A DNA stretch of 64,000 nt from Bacteroides sp. Marseille-P3684 (GCF_900291465.1 NZ_LT985808.1:2351762-2415761), one strand, 5' to 3'; shown: positions 25,500 through 34,469, counted from the first letter of the stretch. The notes: generated by a model not told the origin, from the sequence alone. Numbers and translations: made by a program.

Positions 25500-27038
25500 T
25501 CATTTTATTTTACTGAGTTTTTCCCTCACATCCATCAATGCGAACCCAAGCAGGTTTTCTCCTTTCCATAGACGGGGATTCCGGCAGTCCGGGTCATCTT
25601 CTTTCATGCCAATTCCCCAGACTGTATCGTAGGGACTGGCCTCCACCAATATCTTGTCTCTTGTGTTGAGCAGAAATACTTTCAGCTCTTCATTGTCCAT
25701 GAATTTATGCAGATTGCCGGTAATGACAACCTCCATACGGTACTTTTGCCATTTGAATTCGTCAAAATTCCGCACTTCTCTACCTAATGCTTTTATTTCT
25801 TTAGGGTCAGTAGAAGCCAAAATTCTATTTCTAGTATCTTCATCACCCATGATTCGCGCCTTCTCTGCCATCATGAACTGTTCCGCACAGTTGTAATGGA
25901 TGCCATTTACGGTAAACTTACAAGGAAACCATTGGCTGAGACAGGCTTTGGTTGTTTCACCCGGCTTGCCGTGATGTCCCCAAAAGAACAGGAAATCCGG
26001 ATTGGAAATCTCATAGAGACCTTCTTTCCTTAATCCTCCATTCACATTCGTATAGTCCAAAGCGCGGTACCATTCCCTGAAAATATCCGAATTCGCGAAA
26101 TCACCTCCCCAATAAAGCCAGCGGTTAAGCAACAAGGCTTTCATGGACATAGGCACACCATCATCAGGACATAAATCGGCAAGTCCGCATTGTTTGTAAT
26201 AATCCAAATCCTCTTCTATATGGGGATACTCTTGCGGAAATAGATTGAACTTCACCCAACATCGTTCATACGCAAATAACATGGCCTTCCTATGTGGATG
26301 AAAAGGACACAACCTTTCTCCTTTATAATAATGGCACTGTTCCAGCAGCATCAGCTTCTGCGATGGGAACTCTGCCGACATATACATACTGAACACCCAT
26401 TCTTTATTGACCGGTTGGTGCATGAGATCATCAGTCAGCACCACTCCTCTTTCAAAGTCTTTGTGCAAGCCGTACTTTTCAAAATGCTCGTGCCAGTCAT
26501 AATAGTCATAGCTATCCCACAAAAGTTCAAAATAGTGCTGATGTTCCCAAATACCGTGAGAAAGCGTACCTGCGGAATAGGGATTCCTTGCTTGCATCCG
26601 TTTTGCCAGCACATCTATGGCCGCCTTGCTTAGCGGACGGATTTGCATGATGACCTCCTCAAACGATTCCGGCAACACAATGTTCTCTTCCACTATCGCT
26701 TCTTTGAATAAGGGAGCGATGTCCTCTGTCTTGAATCCGGCAATTCCACAACCGATGGGAGTCACCAGAAAGGTCAGCTCCTTATGTTCCTTGGCAAAAG
26801 CAATGAACTCCTCTACATAGGGACGGATGGTTTCCACGCCACCTTGCATGGTCGGTATGGCGTAGGATTGCCCTTGTAACCCAACGCCCTTGCCCCAGAT
26901 GGCACCGAACTTTTCGTATGCCATGCGGGCAGCTCCTCCGCCGTGCATTCCCTGCAGGTTGCTGCCAAACACGAATATTTCGCCTGGTTGAAGGCTTGTG
27001 ATTCTTTCGGGTGTGTAGATAGGTCTAATGTATTCCAT
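25500..27038 (-). CDS. Macro-like and NADAR domain fusion protein
   Basis: A 512-residue protein joining two ADP-ribose-related folds. Residues about 10-130: EIFVFGSNLQGMHGGGAARM, GLQGQSYAIPTM and TFLVTPIGCGIAGFKTEDIA, the layout of a macro-like (A1S_2505-type) domain with the Gly-rich ligand loop. The middle part (about 150-345), rich in Trp, Tyr and His, is unrecognised. Residues 348-512 form a NADAR/YbiA domain with YNCAEQFMMAEKARIM, FKWQKYRMEVVITGNLHKF, VEASPYDTVWGIGM and ENLLGFALMDVREKL. Macro domains bind or hydrolyse ADP-ribose; some NADAR proteins remove ADP-ribose from guanine. A joint role in ADP-ribose metabolism or anti-toxin defence is inferred. The ATG at 27038 is preferred because the fold begins there and the longer frame runs towards the uxaB terminator. 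Confidence 0.8.
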   Translation of the reverse strand: MEYIRPIYTPERITSLQPGEIFVFGSNLQGMHGGGAARMAYEKFGAIWGKGVGLQGQSYAIPTMQGGVETIRPYVEEFIAFAKEHKELTFLVTPIGCGIAGFKTEDIAPLFKEAIVEENIVLPESFEEVIMQIRPLSKAAIDVLAKRMQARNPYSAGTLSHGIWEHQHYFELLWDSYDYYDWHEHFEKYGLHKDFERGVVLTDDLMHQPVNKEWVFSMYMSAEFPSQKLMLLEQCHYYKGERLCPFHPHRKAMLFAYERCWVKFNLFPQEYPHIEEDLDYYKQCGLADLCPDDGVPMSMKALLLNRWLYWGGDFANSDIFREWYRALDYTNVNGGLRKEGLYEISNPDFLFFWGHHGKPGETTKACLSQWFPCKFTVNGIHYNCAEQFMMAEKARIMGDEDTRNRILASTDPKEIKALGREVRNFDEFKWQKYRMEVVITGNLHKFMDNEELKVFLLNTRDKILVEASPYDTVWGIGMKEDDPDCRNPRLWKGENLLGFALMDVREKLSKIK

Positions 27039-27115
27039 ATTGGCATCTTCAAAATAATGAGAGTTACCCCATGTTCGTATACCTGTTCTCCCTTTTATCA
27101 GAAAGTATAAAGAAA

Positions 27116-27162
27116 AAGCTCCTGTACGCATGCGCCAAACGACACATTTGCAACAGGAGCTT
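27116..27162 (-). terminator. Intrinsic terminator of uxaB
   Basis: Perfect 10-bp arms, 27116-27125 (aagctcctgt) and 27153-27162 (acaggagctt); the minus strand continues TTTCTTTATAC. It separates the hexuronate genes from the macro-like/NADAR unit. Confidence 0.85.
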
Positions 27163-27188
27163 ATCCGTTAATTTCTAATCCTAATCTA

Positions 27189-28628
27189 TTAGAGGATAGA
27201 CTTTACAGTCTCCAGCATACCCTTTTCCTGGATAGAATTCAAGAAAGCAACCACCATATCGGTCAAGCCGGGAATTTGATTCAAGTCTTCATTCCAGATA
27301 GAAGTTGCGCCAAGTACACCTTCGGCTACCTTACGAGTATCACCGGTTGCCCACAGGTCTTTCAACAATTGCATAATTTCCGGTGCGTCATTCGGAACAA
27401 TTTCAGCACCATCAGCACGTTTGCCACCTTTATAATAGGTAATGATAGCAGCCAAGCCCAATACCAGTCCCTTAGGCAACTCACCCTTACGTTGCAGATA
27501 AGTCTTCAGACCGGGGAGGTCACGAGTTTCAAATTTCGGGAATGAGTTCAGCATGATGGAAGTCACCTGGTGATCAACAAACGGGTTGTTGAAGCGCTCC
27601 AATACGTCTTTAGCAAACTTCTGAAGTTCCTCTTTCGGAAGGTTCAAAGTCTCCATCAATTCATGGAACATAACCTTATCAATGTACTTGCCTACCACCT
27701 CATGCTGACAAGCATCACGTACAATATTGATGCCAGAGAGATAAGCTACCGGAGAAAGAACAGTGTGCGGGCCATTGAGCAAGCAAACCTTTCTTTCATG
27801 ATACGGAGCTTCAGACGGAACGAAGAGTACGTTCAAGCCAGCCTTGTCGGCGGGGAATTCTTTAGCAATCTCCTGAGGAGCCTCAATCACCCACAAGTGG
27901 AAGATTTCAGCTTGAACCACCATATTGTCATCATATTGCAACTTTTCTTTGATGGCATCAATGTCTTTACGCGGGAATCCCGGAACAATACGGTCAACGA
28001 GAGTAGCATATACACCGCAAGCCTCTTCAAACCAAGTCTTGAACTCTTCACCCAGGTTCCACAAATCAATGTACTGATAGATGCACTCTTTCAGTTTGTG
28101 TCCGTTCAAGAAAATCAGCTCGCAGGGGAAGATAATCAAACCTTTGCTCTTGTCGCCGTTGAAAGTCTTGAAACGGTGATAGAGCAACTGGGTCAATTTG
28201 CCCGGATAGGAAGAAGCGGGAGCATCATCCAGCTTGCAAGCCGGATCAAAAGCAATACCTGCCTCCGTCGTATTGGAAATCACAAAGCGCATTTCCGGCT
28301 GCTCAGCCAATTTCATGAACTCATCGTTCTGAGTATAAGGATTGAGCGCACGGCTGATGACATCAATCATCGTCAGGCTGTTTACAGTTTCACCCTTGTC
28401 AAGACCTTGCAAGTTAACATGGTAGAGGCAGTCCTGCTTATTCAGCATATCAACCATACCTTTTTCAATCGGTTGAACGACAACAACACTGCTGTTGAAG
28501 TCGGTCTTCTGGTCCATGTTGTAAATGATCCAATCGACAAATGCACGAAGGAAGTTTCCTTCACCAAACTGAATAATCCGTTCGGGGCGTTGTACCTTAA
28601 CGGCTGTTTCTTTGTTTAACGGTTTCAT
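27189..28628 (-). CDS. uxaB: Tagaturonate reductase (altronate oxidoreductase)
   Basis: NAD-dependent reduction of D-tagaturonate to D-altronate in galacturonate breakdown. The 479-residue polyol/mannitol-type dehydrogenase has RIIQFGEGNFLRAFVDWIIY as the dinucleotide-binding start, VVVVQPIEKGMVD, VISNTTEAGIAF, LIIFPCELIFLNGHKLKECI, and the conserved KVCLLNGPHTVLSPVAYLSG with the catalytic lysine and Asn/His region. The C-terminal all-helical domain completes the usual length. It lies 30 bases downstream of a LacI-type regulator and is divergent from uxaC, the galacturonate/glucuronate isomerase that makes its substrate. The neighbouring gene supports UxaB over mannonate oxidoreductase (UxuB). 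Confidence 0.92.
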   Translation of the reverse strand: MKPLNKETAVKVQRPERIIQFGEGNFLRAFVDWIIYNMDQKTDFNSSVVVVQPIEKGMVDMLNKQDCLYHVNLQGLDKGETVNSLTMIDVISRALNPYTQNDEFMKLAEQPEMRFVISNTTEAGIAFDPACKLDDAPASSYPGKLTQLLYHRFKTFNGDKSKGLIIFPCELIFLNGHKLKECIYQYIDLWNLGEEFKTWFEEACGVYATLVDRIVPGFPRKDIDAIKEKLQYDDNMVVQAEIFHLWVIEAPQEIAKEFPADKAGLNVLFVPSEAPYHERKVCLLNGPHTVLSPVAYLSGINIVRDACQHEVVGKYIDKVMFHELMETLNLPKEELQKFAKDVLERFNNPFVDHQVTSIMLNSFPKFETRDLPGLKTYLQRKGELPKGLVLGLAAIITYYKGGKRADGAEIVPNDAPEIMQLLKDLWATGDTRKVAEGVLGATSIWNEDLNQIPGLTDMVVAFLNSIQEKGMLETVKSIL

Positions 28629-28658
28629 AATATGTGATTTATATTAAATAAATGTGAT

Positions 28659-29720
28659 TTACAAATTATAGGATTCAACATAGTAGTCAATGTTCTCCTT
28701 CATGAGAATATCGACAGGCATGTACCGGAGAGGTTCGACTTCACGTTTGAATACCACTTTGTCAGTCAGCATTTTGATACAGCTGTATCCTTGCATGGCC
28801 GGTCGTTGTCCGATCAGATAATCAATCACCCCATCCTTGAGTAATGCGATATTCTGCGGCAAAAGGTCATAGCCTATGAGATTCAAGGAACGCCCTCTGC
28901 TTTTCAGATATTCGCCGACCCGATAGACCCGTGAGTTAAATACAACTCCCCCACTGACACCGGGGTGATGTTCGAAAAAGGCATCCAATGTCCGGTAATT
29001 TTCCAAACCATCTCTTTTCAAGGTGATATCATGCAAGCAGATATTCAGATGACGCTCGTTCATATAGGCATTGAATCCTTCCAAACGACGCTGCATCTGT
29101 ATTTCCTGTGCGTCCGGGTCCTTTTCGGTACGCAGAAGGACGACTTCCTGACCGTCAAACCCGGTATCACAGAATATACGGGCGGCAATATACCCACTTC
29201 GGAAAGAATCCTGTCCGATATAGGTCAATGCACCGGCGCCTTCGACATTGACATCAATAAAAGCAAAGACAGTGCCTTGTTCACTGAGCTGGCGTGTAAA
29301 ATCCAACGTCTCCAGATTGTAATTGGGAGCAATGAGCACCGCATCGAATTTGCGACTGAGCAGTTTCCTGCTCTCTGCCACATAAGATGCCTTGTCAGAA
29401 TGGTCGTAATAGATGAAATCAACACTGATATTGAAGGGAGCAACCTCGTCAAGTGCCTTCCTTACGCCACATGCCACTGTATACCAATAGTCGTTGGGCT
29501 CATATTTAGGAATGAAACAACCGAAATGATATTTCTTTTTGCGGGCAAGCCCGATGGCATACATGTTCGGTTGGTAGTCAATTTCTTTCAAAATGGCCTC
29601 GACCTTTCTTTTACTACTTTCGGAAACCTCGCCCCGCTGATGGAGCACCCGATCGACAGTTCCTGCCGAAACGCCTGCCATCTGCGCAATATCCTTAATC
29701 GTATATTGTTTTTCATCCAT
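28659..29720 (-). CDS. LacI-family regulator of the hexuronate genes
   Basis: A 353-residue repressor-type protein. The N-terminal helix-turn-helix reads YTIKDIAQMAGVSAGTVDRV with the hinge helix KEIDYQPNMYAIGLARKKK. The periplasmic-binding-like effector domain follows (HFGCFIPKYEPNDYWYTVAC, FDAVLIAPNYN, ALTYIGQDSFRSGYIAARIF, GVVFNSRVYRVGEYLKSRGR, LIGYDLLPQNIALLKDG). It probably senses a hexuronate or a pathway intermediate and controls its own operon (regulator-uxaB) and divergent uxaC; this is inferred from position. The frame extends to a TTG at 29738, but the ATG at 29720 is preferred. Confidence 0.88.
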   Translation of the reverse strand: MDEKQYTIKDIAQMAGVSAGTVDRVLHQRGEVSESSKRKVEAILKEIDYQPNMYAIGLARKKKYHFGCFIPKYEPNDYWYTVACGVRKALDEVAPFNISVDFIYYDHSDKASYVAESRKLLSRKFDAVLIAPNYNLETLDFTRQLSEQGTVFAFIDVNVEGAGALTYIGQDSFRSGYIAARIFCDTGFDGQEVVLLRTEKDPDAQEIQMQRRLEGFNAYMNERHLNICLHDITLKRDGLENYRTLDAFFEHHPGVSGGVVFNSRVYRVGEYLKSRGRSLNLIGYDLLPQNIALLKDGVIDYLIGQRPAMQGYSCIKMLTDKVVFKREVEPLRYMPVDILMKENIDYYVESYNL

Positions 29721-29784
29721 AGTAACTTCTTCATTCAAAGGTTTATGTCTTTCCCGAAGGCAATAAAATCATTAAATTTTGCTA

Positions 29785-29815
29785 CAAATATACGAACTTA
29801 TTTTGCTATCACAAA
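29785..29815 (-). promoter_or_regulatory. Bacteroidota promoter for the LacI regulator-uxaB operon
   Basis: TATATTTG (complement of 29785-29792) and TTTG (complement of 29812-29815) with a 19-nt spacer match the TTTG-N19-21-TAnnTTTG consensus exactly. This is the best promoter match in the window; the leader is about 60 nt. Confidence 0.75.
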
Positions 29816-29951
29816 TAAAATATCTATTTTCGTGTTCGATAACGGTTAATAAAGTTAAATACATGTTTTAAAGCATAAGCTGGACGTTTCCTCATTGTGT
29901 TTGTTTAAATAAATGCAAGTGATTGTTAGGGAAAACGAACGAAAGGAACCG

Positions 29952-29963
29952 GAGGATATCCTC
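29952..29963. promoter_or_regulatory. Perfect 12-bp palindrome, candidate operator
   Basis: gaggatatcctc is fully self-complementary and lies in the 300-bp divergent region, 79 bases before uxaC. It could be an operator for the adjacent LacI-type regulator, although LacI sites usually have a central CG. A near-palindrome gttcgataac at about 29831 is another candidate. Confidence 0.35.
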
Positions 29964-30041
29964 TCTCCTCTCCCACTCTGCCGGCTGATGATGAAACATA
30001 GCAAGAGACTCTAATATATACAACGATTAATTCTAAGTATT

Positions 30042-31448
30042 ATGAAAAAATTTATGGATGAGAACTTCTTGTTGCAGACTGAAACAGCACAGAAGTTGTA
30101 CCACGAGCATGCAGCCAAAATGCCTATCATTGACTATCACTGTCACTTGATTCCGAAAATGGTTGCCGACGATTATCAGTTTAAGTCAATCACTGAAATC
30201 TGGTTGGGCGGTGACCACTACAAATGGCGTGCAATGCGTTCTAATGGTGTCGATGAACGCTACTGCACCGGTAAGGACACCACCGACTGGGAAAAGTTTG
30301 AGAAGTGGGCAGAAACAGTTCCTTATACCCTCCGCAACCCGCTTTATCACTGGACTCATCTGGAGTTGAAGACGGCTTTCGGTATCGACAAGATTCTGAA
30401 TCCGAAGACTGCCCGTGAAATCTTCGATGAATGTAACGAGAAACTTCAAAAGCCTGAGATGTCAGCACGCAACTTGATGCGTCGCTACCATGTGGAGACC
30501 GTATGTACAACGGATGATCCTGTAGATTCTTTGGAATATCACATTCAGACCCGTGAAAGCGGTTTTGAAATCAAGATGCTTCCGACATGGCGTCCGGACA
30601 AGGCTATGGCAGTTGAGGTTCCGGCTGAGTTCCGTGCATACATGGAGAAATTGTCAGAGGTTAGCGGCGTAAAGATTTCCAAGTTTGCAGATGTAATTGA
30701 GGCTCTTCGTAAACGTCATGACTTCTTTGCAGAGCAGGGATGTCGTCTTTCTGACCATGGTATCGAAGAGTTCTATGCAGAGGACTATACGCAAGCTGAA
30801 ATTGATGCTATATTTAATAAGGTATATGGTGGCGCAGAACTGACACACGAGGAAATCCTCAAGTACAAGTCTGCTATGCTGATTGAATTTGCCATCATGG
30901 ATTATGAGAAGGGATGGACGCAACAGTTCCACTACGGAGCTATCCGCAACAACAATACGAAGATGTTCAAACTTCTTGGTCCTGATACTGGCTTCGACTC
31001 TATCGGTGAATTTACTACAGCCAAGTCTATGGCCAAGTTCCTCGACAAGCTGAATACACAAGGCAAGCTCACCAAGACCATCCTGTATAACCTCAATCCT
31101 TGTGCCAATGAAGTCATCGCAACCATGTTGGGTAACTTCCAGGATGGTTCGGTTCCGGGCAAGATCCAGTTTGGTTCAGGCTGGTGGTTCCTCGATCAGA
31201 AGGATGGCATGGAAAAGCAGATGAATGCACTCTCACTGCTTGGATTGCTGAGCCGTTTCGTGGGTATGTTGACAGACTCACGTTCCTTCCTCTCCTATCC
31301 GCGTCATGAATACTTCCGTCGTACATTGTGTAACCTCCTGGGCAACGATGTTGAAAACGGAGAAATCCCCGTTGAAGAAATGGAGCGTGTCAACCAGATG
31401 GTAGAAGACATCTGCTACAACAACGCAAAGAAGTTCTTTAACTTCTAA
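30042..31448 (+). CDS. uxaC: Uronate isomerase
   Basis: Isomerises D-glucuronate to D-fructuronate and D-galacturonate to D-tagaturonate, the entry to hexuronate catabolism. The 468-residue amidohydrolase-superfamily protein starts MKKFMDENFLLQTETAQKLY and carries the metal-binding IIDYHCHLIPKMVADD (HxH), the family strand ETVCTTDDPVDSLEYH, QFHYGAIRNNNTKMFKLLG and GMLTDSRSFLSYPRHEYFRR with the conserved Asp-Ser-Arg motif. The length is normal. It is divergent from the regulator-uxaB operon and ends at a long hairpin terminator just before cobU. Codon use resembles highly expressed genes. Confidence 0.97.
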   Translation: MKKFMDENFLLQTETAQKLYHEHAAKMPIIDYHCHLIPKMVADDYQFKSITEIWLGGDHYKWRAMRSNGVDERYCTGKDTTDWEKFEKWAETVPYTLRNPLYHWTHLELKTAFGIDKILNPKTAREIFDECNEKLQKPEMSARNLMRRYHVETVCTTDDPVDSLEYHIQTRESGFEIKMLPTWRPDKAMAVEVPAEFRAYMEKLSEVSGVKISKFADVIEALRKRHDFFAEQGCRLSDHGIEEFYAEDYTQAEIDAIFNKVYGGAELTHEEILKYKSAMLIEFAIMDYEKGWTQQFHYGAIRNNNTKMFKLLGPDTGFDSIGEFTTAKSMAKFLDKLNTQGKLTKTILYNLNPCANEVIATMLGNFQDGSVPGKIQFGSGWWFLDQKDGMEKQMNALSLLGLLSRFVGMLTDSRSFLSYPRHEYFRRTLCNLLGNDVENGEIPVEEMERVNQMVEDICYNNAKKFFNF

Positions 31449-31467
31449 CCGTTGTCTATATAAGCAC

Positions 31468-31548
31468 AGGCGAGTCAACAAGTCGGGAGCCTGCATAATG
31501 GGACACTCATTATGATTTAGCCCGGACTTGTTCACTCGCCTTCATTTT
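31468..31548 (+). terminator. Long branched hairpin between uxaC and cobU
   Basis: Arms near 31468-31487 and 31521-31541 (aggcgagt.aacaagtc.gg with its complement) form a stem of about 20 bp with small mismatches, followed by tcatttta. Inside is a second 7-bp hairpin (cataatg/cattatg, 31494-31514). It ends only about 20 bases before the cobU ATG. Confidence 0.75.
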
Positions 31549-31561
31549 ATCCCCTCCTGCT

Positions 31562-32071
31562 ATGAAACGTATCATATTCATCACCGGTGGACAACGGTCC
31601 GGTAAAACCTCTTATGCCGAACAGTTGGCTCTCTCATTGGCAGAACATCCCGTCTATCTGGCTACTGCGCATGTCTGGGACGAAGAGTTCCGTCAACGGA
31701 TCGTACGGCACCAGCAAAACCGCGGACCACGCTGGGTCAATGTGGAAGAGGAAAGGGTTCTGAGCCGGCATGACTTCAACGGTCGTGTGGTGGTCGTGGA
31801 CTGCCTGACACTTTGGTGCACAAATTTCTTCTTCGATTCAAACTCGGAAGTTGAACCTGCGCTGCAAGCCCTGAAGGCGGAATTCGACCGATTGATCACA
31901 CAGGATGCCACATTCCTTTTTGTATCCAATGAGATAGGATTAGGCGGGGTATCTGAGAATCAGCTCCAACGCCGTTTCACGGATTTACTGGGGTGGATAA
32001 ATCAGTATGTTGCCCGAAGCGCAGATGAGGTATATCTCATGGTGAGCGGAATACCCGTGAGAATTAAATAA
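31562..32071 (+). CDS. cobU: Adenosylcobinamide kinase / adenosylcobinamide-phosphate guanylyltransferase
   Basis: A bifunctional cytoplasmic enzyme of 169 residues that phosphorylates adenosylcobinamide and activates it with GTP to adenosyl-GDP-cobinamide. The P-loop is ITGGQRSGKTSYAEQLAL; YLATAHVWDEEFRQRIVRHQ contains the guanylylation region (the RxxxH segment); VVVDCLTLWCTNFFF holds the Walker B-like Asp; and FVSNEIGLGGVSENQLQRRF is the family C-terminal motif. The length is normal. It is the first gene of cobU-cobT-cobS-cobC, with no cobalamin riboswitch in front; a strong hairpin ends about 20 bases upstream. Confidence 0.95.
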   Translation: MKRIIFITGGQRSGKTSYAEQLALSLAEHPVYLATAHVWDEEFRQRIVRHQQNRGPRWVNVEEERVLSRHDFNGRVVVVDCLTLWCTNFFFDSNSEVEPALQALKAEFDRLITQDATFLFVSNEIGLGGVSENQLQRRFTDLLGWINQYVARSADEVYLMVSGIPVRIK

Positions 32072-32114
32072 CTGTAACCATACATGCTAGAAGCCAAACT
32101 GAACATCAATATAC

Positions 32115-33155
32115 ATGAAAACATTTCATATAGAACAACCCGACCAACAAATGCGTCCTCTGCTGGAGGCAAAAATCAATGACCTGACCAAACCGAAAGG
32201 GGCTTTGGGCAGACTGGAAGAACTGGCATTGCAAGTCGGATTGATCCAACAAACCCTCCGCCCGACTCTTCACCATCCGTGCAATATCCTTTTCGGGGGG
32301 GACCACGGCATTGCCGATGAGGGCGTCAGCGTGTCGCCCAAGGAAGTTACCTGGCAACAGATGATTCATTTCGCCGGAAGAAGACGGGCAGGAATTAACT
32401 TCTTTTGCCGTCAGCATGGTTTTACATTGAAGGTTGTGGATGCCGGAGTGGATTATGACTTTGAACCCCATTCGGGCATCATTGACAAGAAAGTCAGAAA
32501 AGGTACACGCAACTTCCTTCATGAAGCTGCCATGACCTCCAATGAGCTGAACCTCTGTTTCGAACGGGGAGCTGAAATCGTTACCCGCTGTTACAAGGAA
32601 GGCTGCAACATCGTCAGTTTCGGTGAGATGGGTATTGGCAATACGTCTGCATCCTCACTCTGGATGCATGCCTTCACGCACATCCCGCTCGACCGTTGTA
32701 TAGGCGCCGGGAGCGGGCTGGACGATAAAGGGGTTCGACGCAAGTACCACATCCTGAAAGCAGCTTGGGGAAATTATGACGGCGATGGCTCGCCCCTCGA
32801 CATCATCCGTTACTTCGGCGGTTACGAAATGGCAATGGCTGTCGGAGGAATGCTCCGGGCTGCCGAACTGCACATGATTATACTGGTTGACGGCTTCATC
32901 ATGACCAACTGCCTGCTGGCAGCATCACGGCTCTATCCGGAAGTGACGGACTATGCCATTTTCGGACATCGAGGGGATGAGAACGGGCATGCACTGGTTC
33001 TTGAATACTTGCAGGCACGCCCCTTACTGGACCTGGGTATGCGCTTAGGGGAAGGGACCGGTGCCGTATGCGCCTACCCCCTGATAGATTCTGCGGTACG
33101 TATGCTGAATGAGATGGATACGTTTGGCCGTGCATCCATCACCAAATATTTCTAA
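32115..33155 (+). CDS. cobT: Nicotinate-nucleotide--dimethylbenzimidazole phosphoribosyltransferase
   Basis: Makes alpha-ribazole 5'-phosphate from nicotinate mononucleotide and the lower-ligand base for the cobalamin nucleotide loop. The 346-residue protein has the family landmarks: [20 protein letters not shown] near the N-terminus, [72 protein letters not shown] and the catalytic-Glu motif [18 protein letters not shown]. It is the second gene of the operon, 43 bases after cobU and 1 base before the cobS start. Confidence 0.97.
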   Translation: MKTFHIEQPDQQMRPLLEAKINDLTKPKGALGRLEELALQVGLIQQTLRPTLHHPCNILFGGDHGIADEGVSVSPKEVTWQQMIHFAGRRRAGINFFCRQHGFTLKVVDAGVDYDFEPHSGIIDKKVRKGTRNFLHEAAMTSNELNLCFERGAEIVTRCYKEGCNIVSFGEMGIGNTSASSLWMHAFTHIPLDRCIGAGSGLDDKGVRRKYHILKAAWGNYDGDGSPLDIIRYFGGYEMAMAVGGMLRAAELHMIILVDGFIMTNCLLAASRLYPEVTDYAIFGHRGDENGHALVLEYLQARPLLDLGMRLGEGTGAVCAYPLIDSAVRMLNEMDTFGRASITKYF

Positions 33156-33156
33156 G

Positions 33157-33915
33157 ATGAACCGATTGCTTGCTGCTCTGATGTTTTTCACGCGTCTGCC
33201 GTTGTGGCGCATCCGCCGGGTTCCTGCCGACAGCTTCAAACACCTGGTGGAGTACTGGCCGTTCGCCGGCTGGCTGACCGGTGGTGTCATGGCGGGTACT
33301 TACCTGCTGATGTCCGAGGTGTTTCCCCCTTTCGCGGCTGTCCTTTTAGCATTGGCCGCACGTCTGTTGCTGACAGGTGCCCTCCATGAAGACGGACTTG
33401 CGGACTTCTTCGACGGGTTTGGAGGCGGCGGTAGCGACCGGCAGCGTATCCTTTCCATCATGAAAGATTCCCATATCGGAAGTTATGGAGTCATTGCGCT
33501 GATTGTCTATTTCCTGCTGCTGACATCGCTCGTCTCATCCTTGCCTGCCGACCTTGCATGGCGGGCACTGCTGGGCTTTGACGTGTGGAACAAGTTTGTA
33601 GCATCCAATCTGATCAATCTCCTGAGTTATGCACGGAAGGAAACGGAGAGCAAGGCTCGCGTCATTTACGAACGCATGAGCCTGCCCATGTTCCTGCTGG
33701 CATTTGCCGGAGGGGTGTGTTGGCTCCTTTTCCCGGACAGCATCGCTGTGCTATGGGGAGGTGCGTTCCTGTCCCTGGTCACATTCATCGGGCTGGTCCT
33801 TCTGATGAAGCACCGCCTGCAGGGATACACCGGCGACTGTTGCGGAGCCACCTTCCTGCTGTGTGAACTGACGTCCTACGCAGGGCTGTATCTAACCAAT
33901 TATTTCTGGCATTGA
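33157..33915 (+). CDS. cobS: Adenosylcobinamide-GDP ribazoletransferase (cobalamin synthase)
   Basis: A membrane enzyme of 252 residues that joins adenosyl-GDP-cobinamide to alpha-ribazole (phosphate), completing the nucleotide loop. It starts ALMFFTRLPLWRIRRVPADS as in the family and carries the conserved metal-binding LHEDGLADFFDGFGGGGSDR and SIMKDSHIGSYGVIALIV. Several hydrophobic segments follow (YFLLLTSLVSSLPADLAW, LSLVTFIGLVLLMK), and the C-terminal GYTGDCCGATFLLCELTSYA is typical. The start at 33157 is one base after the cobT stop; the longer overlapping frame is not used. The cobC gene begins 4 bases after its stop. Confidence 0.95.
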   Translation: MNRLLAALMFFTRLPLWRIRRVPADSFKHLVEYWPFAGWLTGGVMAGTYLLMSEVFPPFAAVLLALAARLLLTGALHEDGLADFFDGFGGGGSDRQRILSIMKDSHIGSYGVIALIVYFLLLTSLVSSLPADLAWRALLGFDVWNKFVASNLINLLSYARKETESKARVIYERMSLPMFLLAFAGGVCWLLFPDSIAVLWGGAFLSLVTFIGLVLLMKHRLQGYTGDCCGATFLLCELTSYAGLYLTNYFWH

Positions 33916-33919
33916 TACT

Positions 33920-34447
33920 ATGAACATCACTTTTATTCGTCACACTTCGGTCAATGTCCCGCGAGGCACGTGTTACGGCCAGACGGACGTTCCTTTGAAC
34001 GCTTCATTCCCGGAAGAGGCAGCAGCCGTGTCGGCAGGTCTGGACGGACGCTCCTTTGACAAGGTGTACACCAGTCCGTTGAGCCGTTGCGTACGGTTGG
34101 CGGAATGGTGTGGTTTCCCCGACGCGGAGCGCGATGTGCGCTTGCTGGAACTGAACTTCGGTGAATGGGAAATGAAACGTTTCGATGACATCTCCGACCC
34201 ACGCCTGCAACTGTGGTATGACGATTTTCTCCATGTCCGTGCCACCGGAGGCGAGTCATTCGAGGACCAGCGTACCCGCATCTTTGCCTTTCTGGATGAA
34301 GTGCGTATCCTCCCTTACAACCAGGTGGCAGTCTTTGCGCATGGAGGCGTACTGCTATGCGCCGGTCTGTATGCGGGATTGGTCCGGGAGGAAGAAGCCT
34401 TCCATTCGCTGACACCTTATGGAGGAATGATTGAGATTGAGGTCTGA
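33920..34447 (+). CDS. cobC: Alpha-ribazole phosphatase-like histidine phosphatase
   Basis: A histidine-phosphatase superfamily protein of 175 residues. It starts MNITFIRHTSVNVPRGTCYG, with the phosphoacceptor His in the RHT motif and the GxCYGQTDVPL sequence characteristic of CobC-like members. Then come VYTSPLSRCVRLAEW, LLELNFGEWEMKRFDDI and the second catalytic His in AVFAHGGVLLCAGLY. CobC removes the 5' phosphate of alpha-ribazole phosphate or of adenosylcobalamin phosphate. Its position 4 bases after cobS supports this role over a phosphoglycerate mutase. Confidence 0.92.
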   Translation: MNITFIRHTSVNVPRGTCYGQTDVPLNASFPEEAAAVSAGLDGRSFDKVYTSPLSRCVRLAEWCGFPDAERDVRLLELNFGEWEMKRFDDISDPRLQLWYDDFLHVRATGGESFEDQRTRIFAFLDEVRILPYNQVAVFAHGGVLLCAGLYAGLVREEEAFHSLTPYGGMIEIEV

Positions 34448-34469
34448 CAGCTCTCCTTCCGCCCTCGTG

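Noticed and set aside
27570-29849. Two plus-strand frames of 349 and 294 codons
   Set aside because: Antisense to uxaB and the LacI-type regulator, both with full family motifs.
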